Positions 7,751-18,732 of a DNA stretch of 64,000 bases are shown in pieces. The notes beneath the pieces are model-generated. The model had not been told where the DNA came from. It made no database searches and was given only the letters and a program-made list of their open reading frames with translations. The position numbers were made by a program, and so were the translations under genes. The stretch's first letter is position 1. Each line of letters opens with the position of its first letter. The stretch comes from Xanthobacteraceae bacterium (GTDB lineage: Bacteria > Pseudomonadota > Alphaproteobacteria > Rhizobiales > Xanthobacteraceae): contig JAIELW010000014.1 in the NCBI GenBank assembly GCA_019752575.1, forward strand, positions 1 through 64,000, written 5' to 3'.

Positions 7751-7769
7751 ACTCGAGAGGTTCTCAGTG

Positions 7770-9113
7770 CTACGCCGCCGCTTTCGCGACAGCCGCGACG
7801 ATCACATCGACCACTTCTTCGACAAGCTCGCGGTCGTCGCCTTCCGCCATCACGCGGATCACGGGTTCCGTGCCCGAAGGACGGATCACGAGACGCCCGG
7901 TCTTACCGAGACGGCGCTGCGCGGCGTCGATCACGCTCGTCACCGATGAGTTTTCGAGCGGCTTGCCGGAGGAATAACGCACGTTTTTCATCACCTGCGG
8001 CAGCGGATCGAAGCGGTGGCAGACTTCCGAAACCGGCTTGCCGGATTTCTTGACCATCGCGAGCACCTGGAGTGCCGCGACGAAGCCGTCGCCGGTGGTG
8101 GCGTAGTCCGAGAGAATGATGTGGCCGGAAGGCTCGCCGCCGAGGTTGTATCCGGTCTCGCGCATCTTCTCGAGCACGTAGCGGTCGCCGACCGGCGTGC
8201 GCTCGAACCCGATGCCGAGTTCCTCGAAATGACGCTCGAGGCCGAGGTTGGACATCACGGTTGCGACCACGCCGTCGCGCGCGAGCATGCCCTCGGAGCG
8301 AAAGCGCTCCGCGATCAGTGCGAGTAACTGGTCGCCGTCCACGAGATGGCCCTTTTCGTCGACGATCACGACGCGGTCGGCGTCGCCGTCGAGCGCGATC
8401 CCGATATCGGCGCGCATTTCGCGCACCTTGGCCTGCAAGGCTTCCGGCGCGGTCGAGCCGACGTCGCGGTTGATGTTGAAGCCGTCCGGGTCGACGCCGA
8501 GCGAAATCACTTCCGCGCCCAGCTCCCACAGGCCCGCCGGCGCGACCTTGTAGGCAGCGCCGTTCGCGCAATCGACCACGATGCGCAGGCCTTCGAGCGA
8601 GAGATTGCGCGGCAGCGTGCGCTTTGCGAATTCGAGATAGCGCTCGTAGGCGCCATCGATGCGCTTGGCGCGGCCGAGGCTCGCCGACTGCGCGAGGCGC
8701 TTCGAGAGATCGCTATCCATAAGATTTTCGATTTCGTGCTCGATCGCGTCGGTCAGCTTGTAGCCGTCCGGCCCGAACAGCTTGATGCCGTTGTCGTCAT
8801 AAGGGTTGTGCGAAGCGGAAATCATGACGCCGAGATCGGCGCGCATGGAGCGCGTGAGCATCGCGACCGCCGGCGTCGGCATCGGGCCGAGCTGGAACAC
8901 GTCCATGCCCACCGAAGTGAAGCCCGCGACCAGCGCGGTCTCGATCATGTAGCCCGAAAGCCGCGTGTCCTTGCCGATCACGACACGGTGGCGGTGCTCG
9001 CCATTCTGGAACATGAGGCCGGCCGCCTGCCCCACCTTGAGCGCAAGCTCAGGCGTAATCACGCGGTTTGCGCGACCGCGGATGCCGTCCGTTCCGAAGT
9101 GCTTTCGTGCCAT
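7770..9113 (-). CDS. glmM: Phosphoglucosamine mutase
   Basis: A 447-aa enzyme that converts glucosamine-6-phosphate to glucosamine-1-phosphate for UDP-GlcNAc, and so for peptidoglycan and LPS. All family marks are present: N-terminal [14 protein letters not shown], the phosphoserine loop [14 protein letters not shown] near residue 100, the metal loop DGDADR near 240, the sugar-specificity loop GGEPSGH, and the phosphate-binding [12 protein letters not shown] near the C-terminus. It follows ftsH on the same strand, the conserved ftsH-(folP)-glmM neighbourhood. A terminator at 9364-9391 separates them, so glmM probably has its own promoter in the 297-base gap. Confidence 0.97.
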   Translation of the reverse strand: MARKHFGTDGIRGRANRVITPELALKVGQAAGLMFQNGEHRHRVVIGKDTRLSGYMIETALVAGFTSVGMDVFQLGPMPTPAVAMLTRSMRADLGVMISASHNPYDDNGIKLFGPDGYKLTDAIEHEIENLMDSDLSKRLAQSASLGRAKRIDGAYERYLEFAKRTLPRNLSLEGLRIVVDCANGAAYKVAPAGLWELGAEVISLGVDPDGFNINRDVGSTAPEALQAKVREMRADIGIALDGDADRVVIVDEKGHLVDGDQLLALIAERFRSEGMLARDGVVATVMSNLGLERHFEELGIGFERTPVGDRYVLEKMRETGYNLGGEPSGHIILSDYATTGDGFVAALQVLAMVKKSGKPVSEVCHRFDPLPQVMKNVRYSSGKPLENSSVTSVIDAAQRRLGKTGRLVIRPSGTEPVIRVMAEGDDRELVEEVVDVIVAAVAKAAA

Positions 9114-9363
9114 TAACCTCGCCCCGTCCAGGGCCTCCGCCTAAATAGACGCAAGCCGGATATATATCTGGCTGGCGCGGGGATACCCCTTCAAGGCACC
9201 CGAGGCTAGTCCGCAGCCTTTCTTCATACCCTCAAAAATTGTGAGCGATGTTAACGGCGCGCCGAAAGCGTTAAAACAGCGGGATTCGACCCGATCTCGC
9301 GCATAAAGCCTGAAGAAAGCAAGGTCGATGCGAGCGCCGTTTCCGCCTGCGAGTTCTAAAAGC

Positions 9364-9391
9364 AAAACGCCCGCATTTCTGCGGGCGTTTT
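9364..9391 (-). terminator. Rho-independent terminator of ftsH
   Basis: Perfect 11-base arms (AAAACGCCCGC / GCGGGCGTTTT) around a 6-base loop, 20 bases past the ftsH stop. On the minus strand the stem ends in TTTTGCTTTT; the opposite strand also has a T-rich tail, so it may work both ways. The rest of the 9114-9410 gap shows no gene. Confidence 0.88.
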
Positions 9392-9410
9392 GTTTTCAAT
9401 CGCTTGAAGA

Positions 9411-11327
9411 TCAATTCTGCGGCTGCGGCTCCATCGGGCCGGGAGTGCTGCCCGGACGCGGGCGATTGCCGCGCGGCACCGCGGAGGAGCGCGGAGCCGG
9501 CGCTTCGGCTTCGCCGCGCACCGGCGGCTTGCCGGTGAGCAGGTCCTTGATCTCGTCGCCGGAAAGCGTCTCGTACTCGATCAGCCCCTTGGCGAGCACT
9601 TCGAGATCGTCGCGCTTCTCGGAGATGATCTTTTTCGCTTCCGCGTGACCTGCATCGACGAGGCGGCGTACTTCGCTATCGATCTTCTGCGCGGTCGCTT
9701 CGGAGATGTTCTGCGTGCGCGATACCGAGTGGCCGAGGAACACTTCTTCCTGGTTCTCGCCGTAAGAGACGGTGCCGAGTTCTTTCGAGAAGCCCCAGCG
9801 CGTCACCATCATGCGCGCGAGGCGGGTCGCCTGCTCGATGTCGGACTGCGCGCCGGAGGTGACCTTGTCGTGGCCGAAGATCAGTTCTTCGGCGACACGG
9901 CCACCCATCATGATCGCAAGCCGCGAAGTCATCTGCTCGTAGCTCATCGAGAGCTTGTCGCGTTCGGGAAGCTGCATGACCATGCCGAGCGCGCGGCCGC
10001 GCGGGATCACGGTCGCCTTATGCACCGGATCGGTCGCCCGCACGTTCAGCGCGACCAGCGCATGGCCGCCTTCGTGATAGGCGGTGAGCAGCTTCTCTTC
10101 TTCGGTCATGACGAGCGAGCGGCGTTCCGCGCCCATCATTACCTTGTCTTTCGCGTCTTCGAATTCGTGCTGCGTGACCATGCGCTTGTTGCGGCGCGCG
10201 GCCATCAGCGCCGCTTCGTTGACGAGGTTCGCAAGATCGGCGCCCGAGAAACCGGGCGTACCGCGCGCAACCGTCTTGAGATTGACGTCGGGCGCGATCG
10301 GCACTTTGCGGATATGGACCTTGAGGATCTGCTCGCGGCCGGTGACGTCCGGGTTCGGCACCACGACCTGACGGTCGAAGCGGCCCGGACGAAGCAGCGC
10401 GGGGTCGAGCACGTCGGGACGGTTGGTGGCGGCGATGAGAATAATGCCTTCGTTGGCCTCAAAGCCGTCCATCTCGACCAGCAACTGGTTCAGCGTCTGC
10501 TCGCGCTCGTCGTTGCCGCCGCCTAAGCCCGCGCCGCGATGGCGGCCGACCGCGTCAATTTCGTCGATGAAGATGATGCACGGCGCATTCTTCTTCGCCT
10601 GCTCGAACATATCGCGCACGCGCGATGCGCCGACGCCCACGAACATTTCTACGAAGTCGGAGCCAGAGATCGTGAAGAACGGAACGTTCGCTTCGCCCGC
10701 GACCGCGCGCGCGATCAGCGTCTTGCCGGTGCCCGGAGGGCCGACCAAGAGCACGCCGCGCGGGATTCGTCCGCCGAGGCGCTGGAATTTTCCGGGATCG
10801 CGCAAGAATTCGACGATCTCTTCGAGATCGGCCTTGGCCTCGTCAACGCCCGCGACGTCTTCGAAGGTGACGCGGCCATGTGCCTCGGTCAGCATCTTCG
10901 CGCGCGACTTGCCGAAGCCCATCGCCTTGCCGCCTGCGCCCTGCATCTGGCGCGAGAGGAAAATCCACACGCCGATCAGTGCGATGAACGGCAGCCACGA
11001 AATCAGCAGCGACACGAACCACGGCACCTGCTCGCCCTGCGGCTTCGCGGTGATGGTGACATTCTTGCCGTAGAGGCGCGAAATCAGCGACGGGTCGTTC
11101 GGCGCATAGGTCTGGAACTGGCGGCCGTCGGTGAACGAACCGGTGATCTCATGACCCTGGATGATGACATCCCTCACCTTCCCGGCGTCGACTTCGGTGA
11201 GAAGCTGCGAGAAGGAAATATCGTTCGTCGCCTGCCGCTGAGTCGGGTTCTGAAACAGCGAGAACAGCGCAAGCAGCAAGAGGACGATAATCACCCAGAG
11301 GGCGAAATTCCGCAGGTTGGCGTTCAT
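9411..11327 (-). CDS. ftsH: ATP-dependent zinc metalloprotease FtsH
   Basis: A 638-aa inner-membrane AAA+ protease that degrades unneeded or damaged membrane and short-lived cytoplasmic proteins. Two transmembrane segments (residues about 5-25 and 103-122) flank a periplasmic domain. The AAA module has Walker A GPPGTGKT, Walker [14 protein letters not shown] and the SRH region [21 protein letters not shown]. The zinc motif is HEGGH. The C-terminal tail is proline-rich. It lies downstream of tilS, as in many proteobacteria, with a strong terminator behind it. Confidence 0.98.
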   Translation of the reverse strand: MNANLRNFALWVIIVLLLLALFSLFQNPTQRQATNDISFSQLLTEVDAGKVRDVIIQGHEITGSFTDGRQFQTYAPNDPSLISRLYGKNVTITAKPQGEQVPWFVSLLISWLPFIALIGVWIFLSRQMQGAGGKAMGFGKSRAKMLTEAHGRVTFEDVAGVDEAKADLEEIVEFLRDPGKFQRLGGRIPRGVLLVGPPGTGKTLIARAVAGEANVPFFTISGSDFVEMFVGVGASRVRDMFEQAKKNAPCIIFIDEIDAVGRHRGAGLGGGNDEREQTLNQLLVEMDGFEANEGIILIAATNRPDVLDPALLRPGRFDRQVVVPNPDVTGREQILKVHIRKVPIAPDVNLKTVARGTPGFSGADLANLVNEAALMAARRNKRMVTQHEFEDAKDKVMMGAERRSLVMTEEEKLLTAYHEGGHALVALNVRATDPVHKATVIPRGRALGMVMQLPERDKLSMSYEQMTSRLAIMMGGRVAEELIFGHDKVTSGAQSDIEQATRLARMMVTRWGFSKELGTVSYGENQEEVFLGHSVSRTQNISEATAQKIDSEVRRLVDAGHAEAKKIISEKRDDLEVLAKGLIEYETLSGDEIKDLLTGKPPVRGEAEAPAPRSSAVPRGNRPRPGSTPGPMEPQPQN

Positions 11328-11468
11328 TGAAGACCTTTCGCGGGGCCTGGATAAGCCCGAAATCCGATGGCGCAGCCTAGCAGCAGGCGATTAAAGCCGG
11401 TTTACGTTAGAATGTAGGCGCGGCCCCCCACCTTGCCAAGGGAAACGCCTGGAAATGCCCGTTTGGTT

Positions 11469-12521
11469 TCAGGGCTTTCGCGCTTTTTTTGCCGCGTTTG
11501 CACGCGATTTTCGGGGTGGTGCCGGTGCGACATTAAGGTTGAATCGGTCTGCGCTAATGAGCGCTCCCGCCAGCGTTCGCTTGGTCGGGCGATCAAGCAA
11601 GTAGTCACGCAAAAGCTCGCCGTAGAGAGCCTCAACCTTGCCAAGCTCGGCCGGGCCCTCGTGACCCACCCGGTCGATTAGCCTGCGGAGTATCCGGACC
11701 GAAACCTCCTCGGGCATCGCCATAAGCACCTCAATCGAACTCAGAAGCGTCGCATACTCTTTTTGCGATTGGCCCTCGACAAAAGCCTCCGCCATCGATT
11801 CGAGAGCTTCATTTGCCCGCGCCAGCCGCCTCGCCATCAGCGCGAGATTCGCGGATGTGATGCCTTCCTTTGCCAGTAATGGCGCGAGCTTCCGCAGTCG
11901 TGCGCGCAGATATTTCGTGTCTTTATTCGTCGGATCGGTCGCGAACGGAATGCGCAGCTTCTTCAGCGTCGCAACCAGCCGCGCCTTTGGCAGATCGAGA
12001 AAAGGGCGCACGAGTTTAAGTGCATCCCGGACATGCGTGCGTCTGATGCCGGCGAGCCCGCCAATCCCCGAGCCGCGGCCCATGCGATGCAGCACCGTCT
12101 CCGCCTGATCGTCGCGCGTGTGCGCGGTCATCAAGATGTCCGCGCCGGTTTCTTTCGCGAGCTTCGAGAACATCGCAAAGCGCGCATCGCGTGCGGCTTC
12201 CTGCACGCCGGTGACCGGCTTCTTGCCTTTCCATTCCAGAATGCGATGCGGAATGCCGAGCTTGGCTGCGAGCTTTGCCACCGCCTTCGCTTCGGTCTTC
12301 GACGCCGCGCGAAGTTTATGATCGATCGTCGCGGCAATTAACTCCGGGCCGCTGCCGCGCCTCGCGCGCCACTTCGCGGCAAGCACGAGGAGCGCGGTGG
12401 AGTCCGGCCCGCCGGAAACCGCGAGCAGAATTTTTCGGGAGTTTGCGAATTCGTCGAACAGCGCGGGGAGCTCGCTCTCCGCGACCGGGGCGCTATCAGC
12501 AACCGAGCCTTTTCTGCTCAT
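11469..12521 (-). CDS. tilS: tRNA(Ile)-lysidine synthase
   Basis: A 350-aa enzyme of the PP-loop ATPase family. It attaches lysine to C34 of the CAU anticodon of tRNA-Ile2, switching it from Met to Ile decoding. The PP-loop SGGPDSTALL lies near residue 35, and HTRDDQAETVLHRMGRGSGIGGLAGI is the characteristic catalytic stretch. It overlaps the end of cpoB by 26 bases, so translation is probably coupled to the tol-pal operon. The C-terminal end is basic (KSRANAAKKARKP). Confidence 0.95.
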   Translation of the reverse strand: MSRKGSVADSAPVAESELPALFDEFANSRKILLAVSGGPDSTALLVLAAKWRARRGSGPELIAATIDHKLRAASKTEAKAVAKLAAKLGIPHRILEWKGKKPVTGVQEAARDARFAMFSKLAKETGADILMTAHTRDDQAETVLHRMGRGSGIGGLAGIRRTHVRDALKLVRPFLDLPKARLVATLKKLRIPFATDPTNKDTKYLRARLRKLAPLLAKEGITSANLALMARRLARANEALESMAEAFVEGQSQKEYATLLSSIEVLMAMPEEVSVRILRRLIDRVGHEGPAELGKVEALYGELLRDYLLDRPTKRTLAGALISADRFNLNVAPAPPRKSRANAAKKARKP

Positions 12522-13485
12522 CCTCGGTGTTCTTTTTCACGTTCGCGGACGCTTTCGGATACCTCGAAAGCACCGCGCCGAGCGAACCGCAAGCGCCCTC
12601 TTTGTTGCCGAGCTGGGCGAGCGACTGGCCGAGCCGCAGGAGCGAATCCGGCGCGCGCTGGCTCTGCGGATATTGCTTGTAGATGTCGAGGAAGACGTTC
12701 GCCGCGTCGTTGTATTTCTTCTGCTGATAGAGGCTTTCGCCGAGCCAGTAGCTCGCAAGCGGCACATTGCGGTCGCCGGAGTGCTGATCGAGGAACGCGC
12801 GGAAGCCCTGCTCCGCGAGCGCATAGTCGCGGCGAAGCACATAGCCGTAAGCGAGATCGTAGGCGTCCTTCGGGCTGTTCGAAGGCGGCGCCACCGCCTG
12901 CTGCTGCGGCGGACCGGGGTTCTGATCGGGCGGCGGCAGGTTCTGGTTGAAGTTCTGATTCTGGTTGGGGCTCAGCACCATCGGGCCCTGTGGGCCTTGC
13001 GGCGGATTCTGCTGTTGCTGCTGCGGAATCTGGCCCAGGTTTTTCGGACGGCCCGGCGCATTCGGATCGGAATCCGGATCGAAGACATCGCTGCGGCGGT
13101 TCGGGTTCTGTTGCTGCTGCGGCCCGAGCGGCGGCACGTTCTGCTGCTGCAAGGGCGGCGGCGTGTTCGTCTGCTGCTGCGGCGGGAGATTTTGCTGCCG
13201 CTGCGGCTGCATGACCGAACGCTGCTGCACCGGCGCGTTCTCGCCGCGCTGCAGTTGTTGCAGCAACTGCTGGTTCTGCATCTGCAGTTGCTCGAGCTGC
13301 CCGGTGAGCTGGCGAAGCTGCTGCTCGAGCCGGTCGACACGGATCGCAAGCTCGCCGTCGCCCTGCATGTCGGCGGGCGGCACCTGTTGCTGCCGGTTGC
13401 CGAACGGAAACTGGGCCTGCGCCGGACTTGCGGCGAGCAAGGCGGCGACAAGCGCGAACGGGAAAAGTGTGCGTGCTGAAATCAT
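12496..13485 (-). CDS. cpoB: Tol-Pal accessory protein CpoB (YbgF)
   Basis: A 329-aa periplasmic protein that couples Tol-Pal constriction to peptidoglycan synthesis. A signal peptide (MISARTLFPFALVAALLAASPAQAQ) is followed by a coiled-coil trimerisation region, a long Gln/Pro/Asn-rich low-complexity stretch (roughly residues 65-195), and C-terminal TPR repeats (YDLAYGYVLRRDYALAEQGF, NVPLASYWLGESLYQQKKYNDA). The low-complexity linker is much longer than in E. coli CpoB. The ATG at 13485 is chosen because it begins the signal peptide, although the frame is open further upstream. It lies downstream of pal and overlaps tilS. Confidence 0.93.
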   Translation of the reverse strand: MISARTLFPFALVAALLAASPAQAQFPFGNRQQQVPPADMQGDGELAIRVDRLEQQLRQLTGQLEQLQMQNQQLLQQLQRGENAPVQQRSVMQPQRQQNLPPQQQTNTPPPLQQQNVPPLGPQQQQNPNRRSDVFDPDSDPNAPGRPKNLGQIPQQQQQNPPQGPQGPMVLSPNQNQNFNQNLPPPDQNPGPPQQQAVAPPSNSPKDAYDLAYGYVLRRDYALAEQGFRAFLDQHSGDRNVPLASYWLGESLYQQKKYNDAANVFLDIYKQYPQSQRAPDSLLRLGQSLAQLGNKEGACGSLGAVLSRYPKASANVKKNTEDEQKRLGC

Positions 13486-13502
13486 GGCGCACCGATGGAA
13501 CC

Positions 13503-13558
13503 CGTTTTGGCCCAATTTAGGGCCACCAAAACGAACCGGCGCCATTTCTGGCGTCGGT
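13503..13558. other. Two intercistronic inverted repeats between pal and cpoB
   Basis: One stem pairs CGTTTTGGCCC with GGGCC-A-CCAAAACG (13503-13533). A second imperfect stem pairs ACCGGCGCCA with TGGCGTCGGT (13535-13558). They sit in the 105-base gap within the tol-pal transcript and lack T-runs, so they look like processing or stabilising hairpins rather than terminators. Confidence 0.5.
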
Positions 13559-13590
13559 GAGGAATTCATGCAGAGAGCCAACGACTTCGC

Positions 13591-14091
13591 TTAGGAACCG
13601 GGCGCGCTGTTCAAGACCGTAACCGCGCGGCGGTTCTGCGACCAGCACGAGATATCGTTACAGACCGCGACCGGGCGCTCCTTGCCGTAAGAGATCGTCC
13701 GCATGCGGGCGCCGTTGATGCCGCGCGACACGAGATAATCGCGGACCGTCTGCGCGCGGCGCGCGCCCAACGCGATGTTGTATTCGCGGGTGCCGCGTTC
13801 GTCGGCGTGGCCTTCGATGGTGAAGGAATACTGCGAATACTGCTGCAGCCACTGCACCTGCTTGTCTAGCGTCGCACGCGCCTGCGGCGTCAGATCGGAC
13901 TGGTCGCTCTCGAAGAACACGCGGTCGCCGACGTTGACGACAAAATCCTGCACGCTGCCCGGAGGCGCGGACGCATTCGGATTATTCGGATCGTTCGCAT
14001 TCTGGTTCGTCGAACAGGCCGCCACCGCGAGCATCAGCGCAAAGAGCGAGGCCAAACGCGCACCGCGAACGAGCCGCATCACACCCGTCAT
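13591..14091 (-). CDS. pal: Peptidoglycan-associated lipoprotein Pal
   Basis: A 166-aa lipoprotein anchored in the inner leaflet of the outer membrane, where it links the membrane to peptidoglycan. The signal peptide ends in the lipobox LAVAAC (Cys about residue 26), followed by an Asn-rich linker and an OmpA-like domain: VFFESDQSDLTPQA, the peptidoglycan-contacting GHADERGTREYN, and the conserved RAVTVL end. AGGAG stands 8 bases before the ATG at 14091, which decides the start over the internal Met at residue 5. It is downstream of tolB, with an R2 repeat between. Confidence 0.97.
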   Translation of the reverse strand: MTGVMRLVRGARLASLFALMLAVAACSTNQNANDPNNPNASAPPGSVQDFVVNVGDRVFFESDQSDLTPQARATLDKQVQWLQQYSQYSFTIEGHADERGTREYNIALGARRAQTVRDYLVSRGINGARMRTISYGKERPVAVCNDISCWSQNRRAVTVLNSAPGS

Positions 14092-14282
14092 ACCGCTTAC
14101 TCCTTAAATTCCCACGAGAGACCGGCCCCGAGAGCCCCGGCCGGTCGAAAAATCCCTTCAATTTCGAATATTCCATCAACCTTGACGAAATCTTTGCGGC
14201 GCCGTCAGGGCGCGCAAACAGGGAATTTTCGTGCGAATTCCGCCCCGGATGGTTAGCCGGGGGTTAACGGGAACTTCACGAG

Positions 14283-14377
14283 CCTCATGGTGAGGAGCGG
14301 GCGAAGCCCGCGTCTCGAACCATGAGAACTGAGCCCATCCTTCGAGACGGCCGCTTCGCGGCCTCCTCAGGATGAGG
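14283..14377. repeat. R2 twin-hairpin repeat
   Basis: Same two-hairpin structure as at 316: CCTCATGGTGAGGAGC with CTCGAACCATGAG, then CCATCCTTCGAGACGG with CCTCCTCAGGATGAGG. It ends 16 bases from the tolB stop and sits inside the presumed tolB-pal transcript. The remainder of the 302-base gap (14092-14282) shows no gene and holds the pal leader. Confidence 0.88.
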
Positions 14378-14393
14378 TTTCGCTGTTCGACCC

Positions 14394-15722
14394 TTACGAC
14401 AGCGGCGGCGACCAGGCCGGGTCGGATGCATAGGCCGGCGTCGGCACCTGCAACTCGTTGTAGCCGGTGAGATCCACCGTAAAGAGCTTCGGGCCCGCGT
14501 TGCCGCCGGGGTCGCGGAAGAACATGAGCACGCGCCCGTTCGGCGACCAGGTCGGGCCTTCGTTGTGGAAGCCTTCGGTGAGAATGCGCTCGCCTTGGCC
14601 GTCCGGGCGCATGACCCCGATCGAGAACGAGCCGCCGCCTTGTTTCGTGAACGCGAGCACGTCGCCGCGCGGCGACCACACCGGCGTCGAGTAGCGGCCG
14701 TCGCCGCCGAAGGAAATGCGCCGCTGGTTCGAGCCGTCGGCATTCATCACATAAAGCTGCTGCCCGCCGCCACGATCGGATTCGAACACGATCTGCTGGC
14801 CGTCCGGCGAATAGGACGGCGCGGTGTCGATCGCGGGTGTGGTGGTGAGGCGCACCAGGCGTTTGCTGCGCAGGTCCATCGTCCAGATATTCGACGCGCT
14901 CTGCTGCTGCAGGCTCATGATCACGCTCTGCCCGTTCGGCGAGAAGCGCGGGCTGAATGCCATGTTCGGGAAATCGCCGACCACTTCGCGCTGGCCGGTT
15001 TCGATGTTCATCAACATCACGCGCGGCGGCGTGTCGCCGCGGCCGTAGGACATATAAGTAATGTCCTGATTGGTCGGGCTGAAGCGCGGCGTCAGCACCA
15101 GTTCGTCGCCACGCGTCAGATACCGCACGTTGGCGCCGTCCTGATCCATGATCGCAAGCCGCTTCACGCGCTTATCCTTCGGCCCGGTCTCGTCGATATA
15201 GACGATGCGGGTGTCGAAATAGCCTTTCTCGCCGGTGAGCCGCTGATAGATGAGGTCGGAAATGATGTGCGCGATGCGCCGCCAGTTTTCCGGCTGCGTC
15301 AGAAACTGCTGGCCGATGAGATACTGGCCCGCGGAAATATCCCAGAGCCGGAACGCGACCTGAAAACGGCCGTCGCCCTGCCGCTGCACGCGGCCCGTGA
15401 CCAGTGTCTGCGCGTTGATAACGCGCCAATCCTGGAAGCGCGGCGACACGTCGATATTCGTGATGCGCTCGATGAAGGCGCCGGGCTCGATCGGCGCGAA
15501 AAGGCCGGAGCGGCGCAAGTTGTTCGTAATCACGCCGGTGATGTTGCGGCCGGCGTCGCCGTCGCTCACGAAATCCGTGATCGCAATCGGCAATGGCTGC
15601 ACGGTGCCGCGCGTAATATCGATGCGCGTCTGCGCGCGCGGCGCGCGGGAGCCCGCAAGCGCCAGCGCGGCGGTGCTGCCGGCGGTCAGAAGAAGTTTAC
15701 GGCGGGAAAATTCGTAGGGCAT
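14394..15722 (-). CDS. tolB: Tol-Pal system beta-propeller protein TolB
   Basis: A 442-aa periplasmic protein that shuttles between Pal and TolA during outer-membrane constriction. The N-terminal domain (about 30-170) is followed by WD40-like propeller blades containing repeated [28 protein letters not shown] and [12 protein letters not shown] motifs. The signal peptide carries [11 protein letters not shown], which fits a twin-arginine consensus as well as a Sec signal. It starts 25 bases after the tolA stop and is clearly part of the tolQRAB-pal-cpoB operon. Confidence 0.97.
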   Translation of the reverse strand: MPYEFSRRKLLLTAGSTAALALAGSRAPRAQTRIDITRGTVQPLPIAITDFVSDGDAGRNITGVITNNLRRSGLFAPIEPGAFIERITNIDVSPRFQDWRVINAQTLVTGRVQRQGDGRFQVAFRLWDISAGQYLIGQQFLTQPENWRRIAHIISDLIYQRLTGEKGYFDTRIVYIDETGPKDKRVKRLAIMDQDGANVRYLTRGDELVLTPRFSPTNQDITYMSYGRGDTPPRVMLMNIETGQREVVGDFPNMAFSPRFSPNGQSVIMSLQQQSASNIWTMDLRSKRLVRLTTTPAIDTAPSYSPDGQQIVFESDRGGGQQLYVMNADGSNQRRISFGGDGRYSTPVWSPRGDVLAFTKQGGGSFSIGVMRPDGQGERILTEGFHNEGPTWSPNGRVLMFFRDPGGNAGPKLFTVDLTGYNELQVPTPAYASDPAWSPPLS

Positions 15723-15747
15723 CTGCAGAATCCAGTTTGATCGAAAA

Positions 15748-16638
15748 TCAGCTAAGCATTTCGCGCGAATCGAACCCGACTTCCATGTCCTTCCATACCG
15801 GATAGGTCTGGGGCCGGAGCATCTTGAACGGCGCGCAGGTCGTGACCGCGCGAACGGCGCTATCGGCCATCGCGCGCATGACCGGCGAGGTGATCGGGGT
15901 CACGAGTTGCGGCTGCGCCGCCAAGGTACCGTCCGGGTTCAGGCGAATTCGCAGCACCACGACCACGCTTTCCATATTGCCCGCGCCGGGCAGCACGTTC
16001 CAGCATTTCTGCACGTGACGCCGGAAGGCATCGAGCTCGCTCATCGACAGCGTCGCGTCCTGACCCTTCGGCACGCCGAAATTCGTATTCGCTTTCTGCT
16101 CGCCGGCGTTCTGCTTGCGCGAGGGCGCGCGGCGGTCGAGCAGCTCGGCGATGCGGTCCGGATCGAAGTTGTGCTTGGTCTTTACCGGCGGCGTTTTCTC
16201 TTGCACCGTTTTCTTCGGTGTCTCTTTTTTCTTTTCCGTCTTCTTCGTTTCTTCTTCGAGTTTCTTTGCGATCGCGTCCGGCGAAGGCGTCGGGTCGGGC
16301 TTTGCGACTTCTTTCTTCGGCTCTTCTTTCTTCTCGGCTTTCTGCTCGTTCGGGACAGGAGGCGGAGTGGATTTCACCTCGCGATCCTTCACGGGCAAAT
16401 TCGGATCCGCCTTCGGCGTCGGATCGGCTTTCTTCTCGACCTGCTTCTCGAGATCCGGCTTCTTCTCGGCTTTGATGTTGCCCTGCTTCGCTTTCGTCAT
16501 TTCGGAGATGGAAACGAGATCGATCGGAAGCGATTCAACCGGCGGCGCTTCGCTTGGTTTCACGGAGGCAAAATGAATGAGACCCCAGCCGAGGATCACG
16601 GCATGAAAGGCAGTCGAGATCGTAAAGCCGGGGCGCAT
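15748..16638 (-). CDS. tolA: Cell-envelope integrity protein TolA
   Basis: A 296-aa protein that spans the periplasm and transmits proton-motive energy from TolQR to TolB/Pal. One N-terminal transmembrane helix (about residues 6-26) is followed by a long Lys/Glu/Pro-rich region (about 50-165) with stretches such as [18 protein letters not shown] and [14 protein letters not shown] TonB/TolA-type C-terminal domain follows, with [14 protein letters not shown] and [12 protein letters not shown]. It is identified by architecture and by its place directly after tolR (8-base gap). Confidence 0.93.
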   Translation of the reverse strand: MRPGFTISTAFHAVILGWGLIHFASVKPSEAPPVESLPIDLVSISEMTKAKQGNIKAEKKPDLEKQVEKKADPTPKADPNLPVKDREVKSTPPPVPNEQKAEKKEEPKKEVAKPDPTPSPDAIAKKLEEETKKTEKKKETPKKTVQEKTPPVKTKHNFDPDRIAELLDRRAPSRKQNAGEQKANTNFGVPKGQDATLSMSELDAFRRHVQKCWNVLPGAGNMESVVVVLRIRLNPDGTLAAQPQLVTPITSPVMRAMADSAVRAVTTCAPFKMLRPQTYPVWKDMEVGFDSREMLS

Positions 16639-16646
16639 ATCTCCGG

Positions 16647-17090
16647 TCAGGATCCTTCAACTTCGGTGACGAGCGCGACCTTGCGATAGCCGGCGGCCTG
16701 CAAGCGGCCCATCACCTTCATCACCGTCCCGTAGTCGACCTTCTTGTCGCCGCGCACATAGATGCGTTCTTCGGTGCCCTGCTTCGCGACGGCTTTGAGC
16801 TTGTCGACGAGTTCTTCGATCTTGATCTCGGTGTTCTGCAGGAACACCTGACCCTTGTCGTTCACCGAGAGCGTCAGCGGCTCGCGTTCGTGGTCGATCG
16901 ACTTCGCCTGGCTCTGCGGCAGGTCGATCGGTACGCCGACCGTCAAGAGCGGCGCCGAGATCATGAAGATAATGAGCAGCACCAGCATGACATCGACCAG
17001 CGGCGTCACGTTGATTTCGGCGCTGACCCCGCGGCCACGTATACGCGATGAGCGCCGCTCGCCTGCTCCCGAACCACCGCTCAAGCCCAT
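16647..17090 (-). CDS. tolR: Tol-Pal system protein TolR
   Basis: A 147-aa ExbD/TolR-family protein. A single transmembrane helix ([18 protein letters not shown], about residues 30-48) includes the Asp used for proton passage ([10 protein letters not shown]), followed by a periplasmic domain ending ALVTEVEGS. It forms the inner-membrane motor with TolQ. GAGG is placed 7 bases before the ATG, and tolQ ends 9 bases upstream. Confidence 0.96.
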   Translation of the reverse strand: MGLSGGSGAGERRSSRIRGRGVSAEINVTPLVDVMLVLLIIFMISAPLLTVGVPIDLPQSQAKSIDHEREPLTLSVNDKGQVFLQNTEIKIEELVDKLKAVAKQGTEERIYVRGDKKVDYGTVMKVMGRLQAAGYRKVALVTEVEGS

Positions 17091-17099
17091 CTCACGACC

Positions 17100-17891
<792 letters not shown>

Positions 17892-18113
17892 CGAAAGTCC
17901 TTTGCGTTCCGGCGACTTGTTATCGCGCCGCACGCCGCGCAATCGGGATTGGGGTGAAGCGAACGGAACTCGATTACGCAGAGCCCGGCAATTCGGCTCG
18001 CCCTGCACCCGCTTTCGCCTGGTCCCGTCAATACGGCACTGAATCTGTCCAAACTGGGGCGCGGCCAAAAGGATCGCGCGCTCCTAGGAACGGCTTACAC
18101 GGTTAACAATAGG

Positions 18114-18578
18114 TTAGCGATGTGACAGCGCGTCCGGCGACATCGCTTTTCTGAGCGCTTCGGGGATGCGCCGCGCGCGGCCGCCGGAGACGAAAGCGGC
18201 CTTGACCATCGCTTCGAGCAGCAAAATGTCGCCGCGAAAAACCTCCTGCTTCAGCGTGAGCGACGCGCCCGCGATCTCGGCTGGCGAGGTTTTGATCGTG
18301 AGCACGTCGTCCATATGCGCGGGTTTCAGATATTCGATGTTCATCGTGCGCACGACGAAGGCGAAGCCCGGCGCCTCCTTGCCCGCCTCTTCAAAGAGCG
18401 CGCGATGATCGACGCCGAGCAGCCGCAGGAAATCCGTCCGCCCGCGCTCCATGAAGCGCAGATAGCTCGCGTGATAGACCACGCCGGAGAAATCCGTGTC
18501 TTCGTAATAGACGCGGACGGCCATTACATGTGCGCCGTTCTCGATCTTGCCCGCGAGGTCGGGCCAAGCGTGGCTCAT
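18114..18578 (-). CDS. ybgC: Tol-Pal-associated acyl-CoA thioesterase YbgC
   Basis: A 154-aa hot-dog-fold thioesterase. The signature VYYEDTDFSGVVYHASYLRFMERGR carries the catalytic Asp, and the gene sits upstream of tolQ as in most proteobacteria. It hydrolyses short-chain acyl-CoA in vitro in its homologues and is thought to act in phospholipid metabolism. The start at 18578 is preceded by GGGGAGGGGG supplied by an adjacent R3 repeat; an internal Met at residue 19 (MAVRVYYED) is an alternative. ruvB lies upstream across the repeat. Confidence 0.94.
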   Translation of the reverse strand: MSHAWPDLAGKIENGAHVMAVRVYYEDTDFSGVVYHASYLRFMERGRTDFLRLLGVDHRALFEEAGKEAPGFAFVVRTMNIEYLKPAHMDDVLTIKTSPAEIAGASLTLKQEVFRGDILLLEAMVKAAFVSGGRARRIPEALRKAMSPDALSHR

Positions 18579-18587
18579 GAAAACTTT

Positions 18588-18708
18588 CCCCCTCCCCTTT
18601 CAGGGGAGGGTCGTCCGAGCGCAGCGAGGACGGTGTGGGGTAATGCTCGTGGGCCACCCCCACCCGCTCGCTTAGGCTCGCCGCCCTCCCCCGCAAGCGG
18701 GGGAGGGA
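18588..18708. repeat. R3 repeat between ruvB and ybgC
   Basis: R3 copy with CCCCTCCCCTTTCAGGGGAGGG on one side and GCCCTCCCCCGCAAGCGGGGGAGGG on the other, joined by the GTCCGAGCGCAGCGAGGAC core. Its outer G-rich arm lies 9 bases from the ybgC start codon, where it can serve as the ribosome-binding site. Confidence 0.85.
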
Positions 18709-18732
18709 AATAAAATGAAAAGCTGTGCAACC

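Noticed and set aside
7631-8053. 140-aa plus-strand ORF starting in an R1 repeat
   Set aside because: The N-terminal part translates the R1 repeat and the remainder is antisense to glmM.
9141-9365. 74-aa minus-strand ORF between glmM and ftsH
   Set aside because: It runs into the ftsH terminator, has no ribosome site and no recognisable sequence feature.
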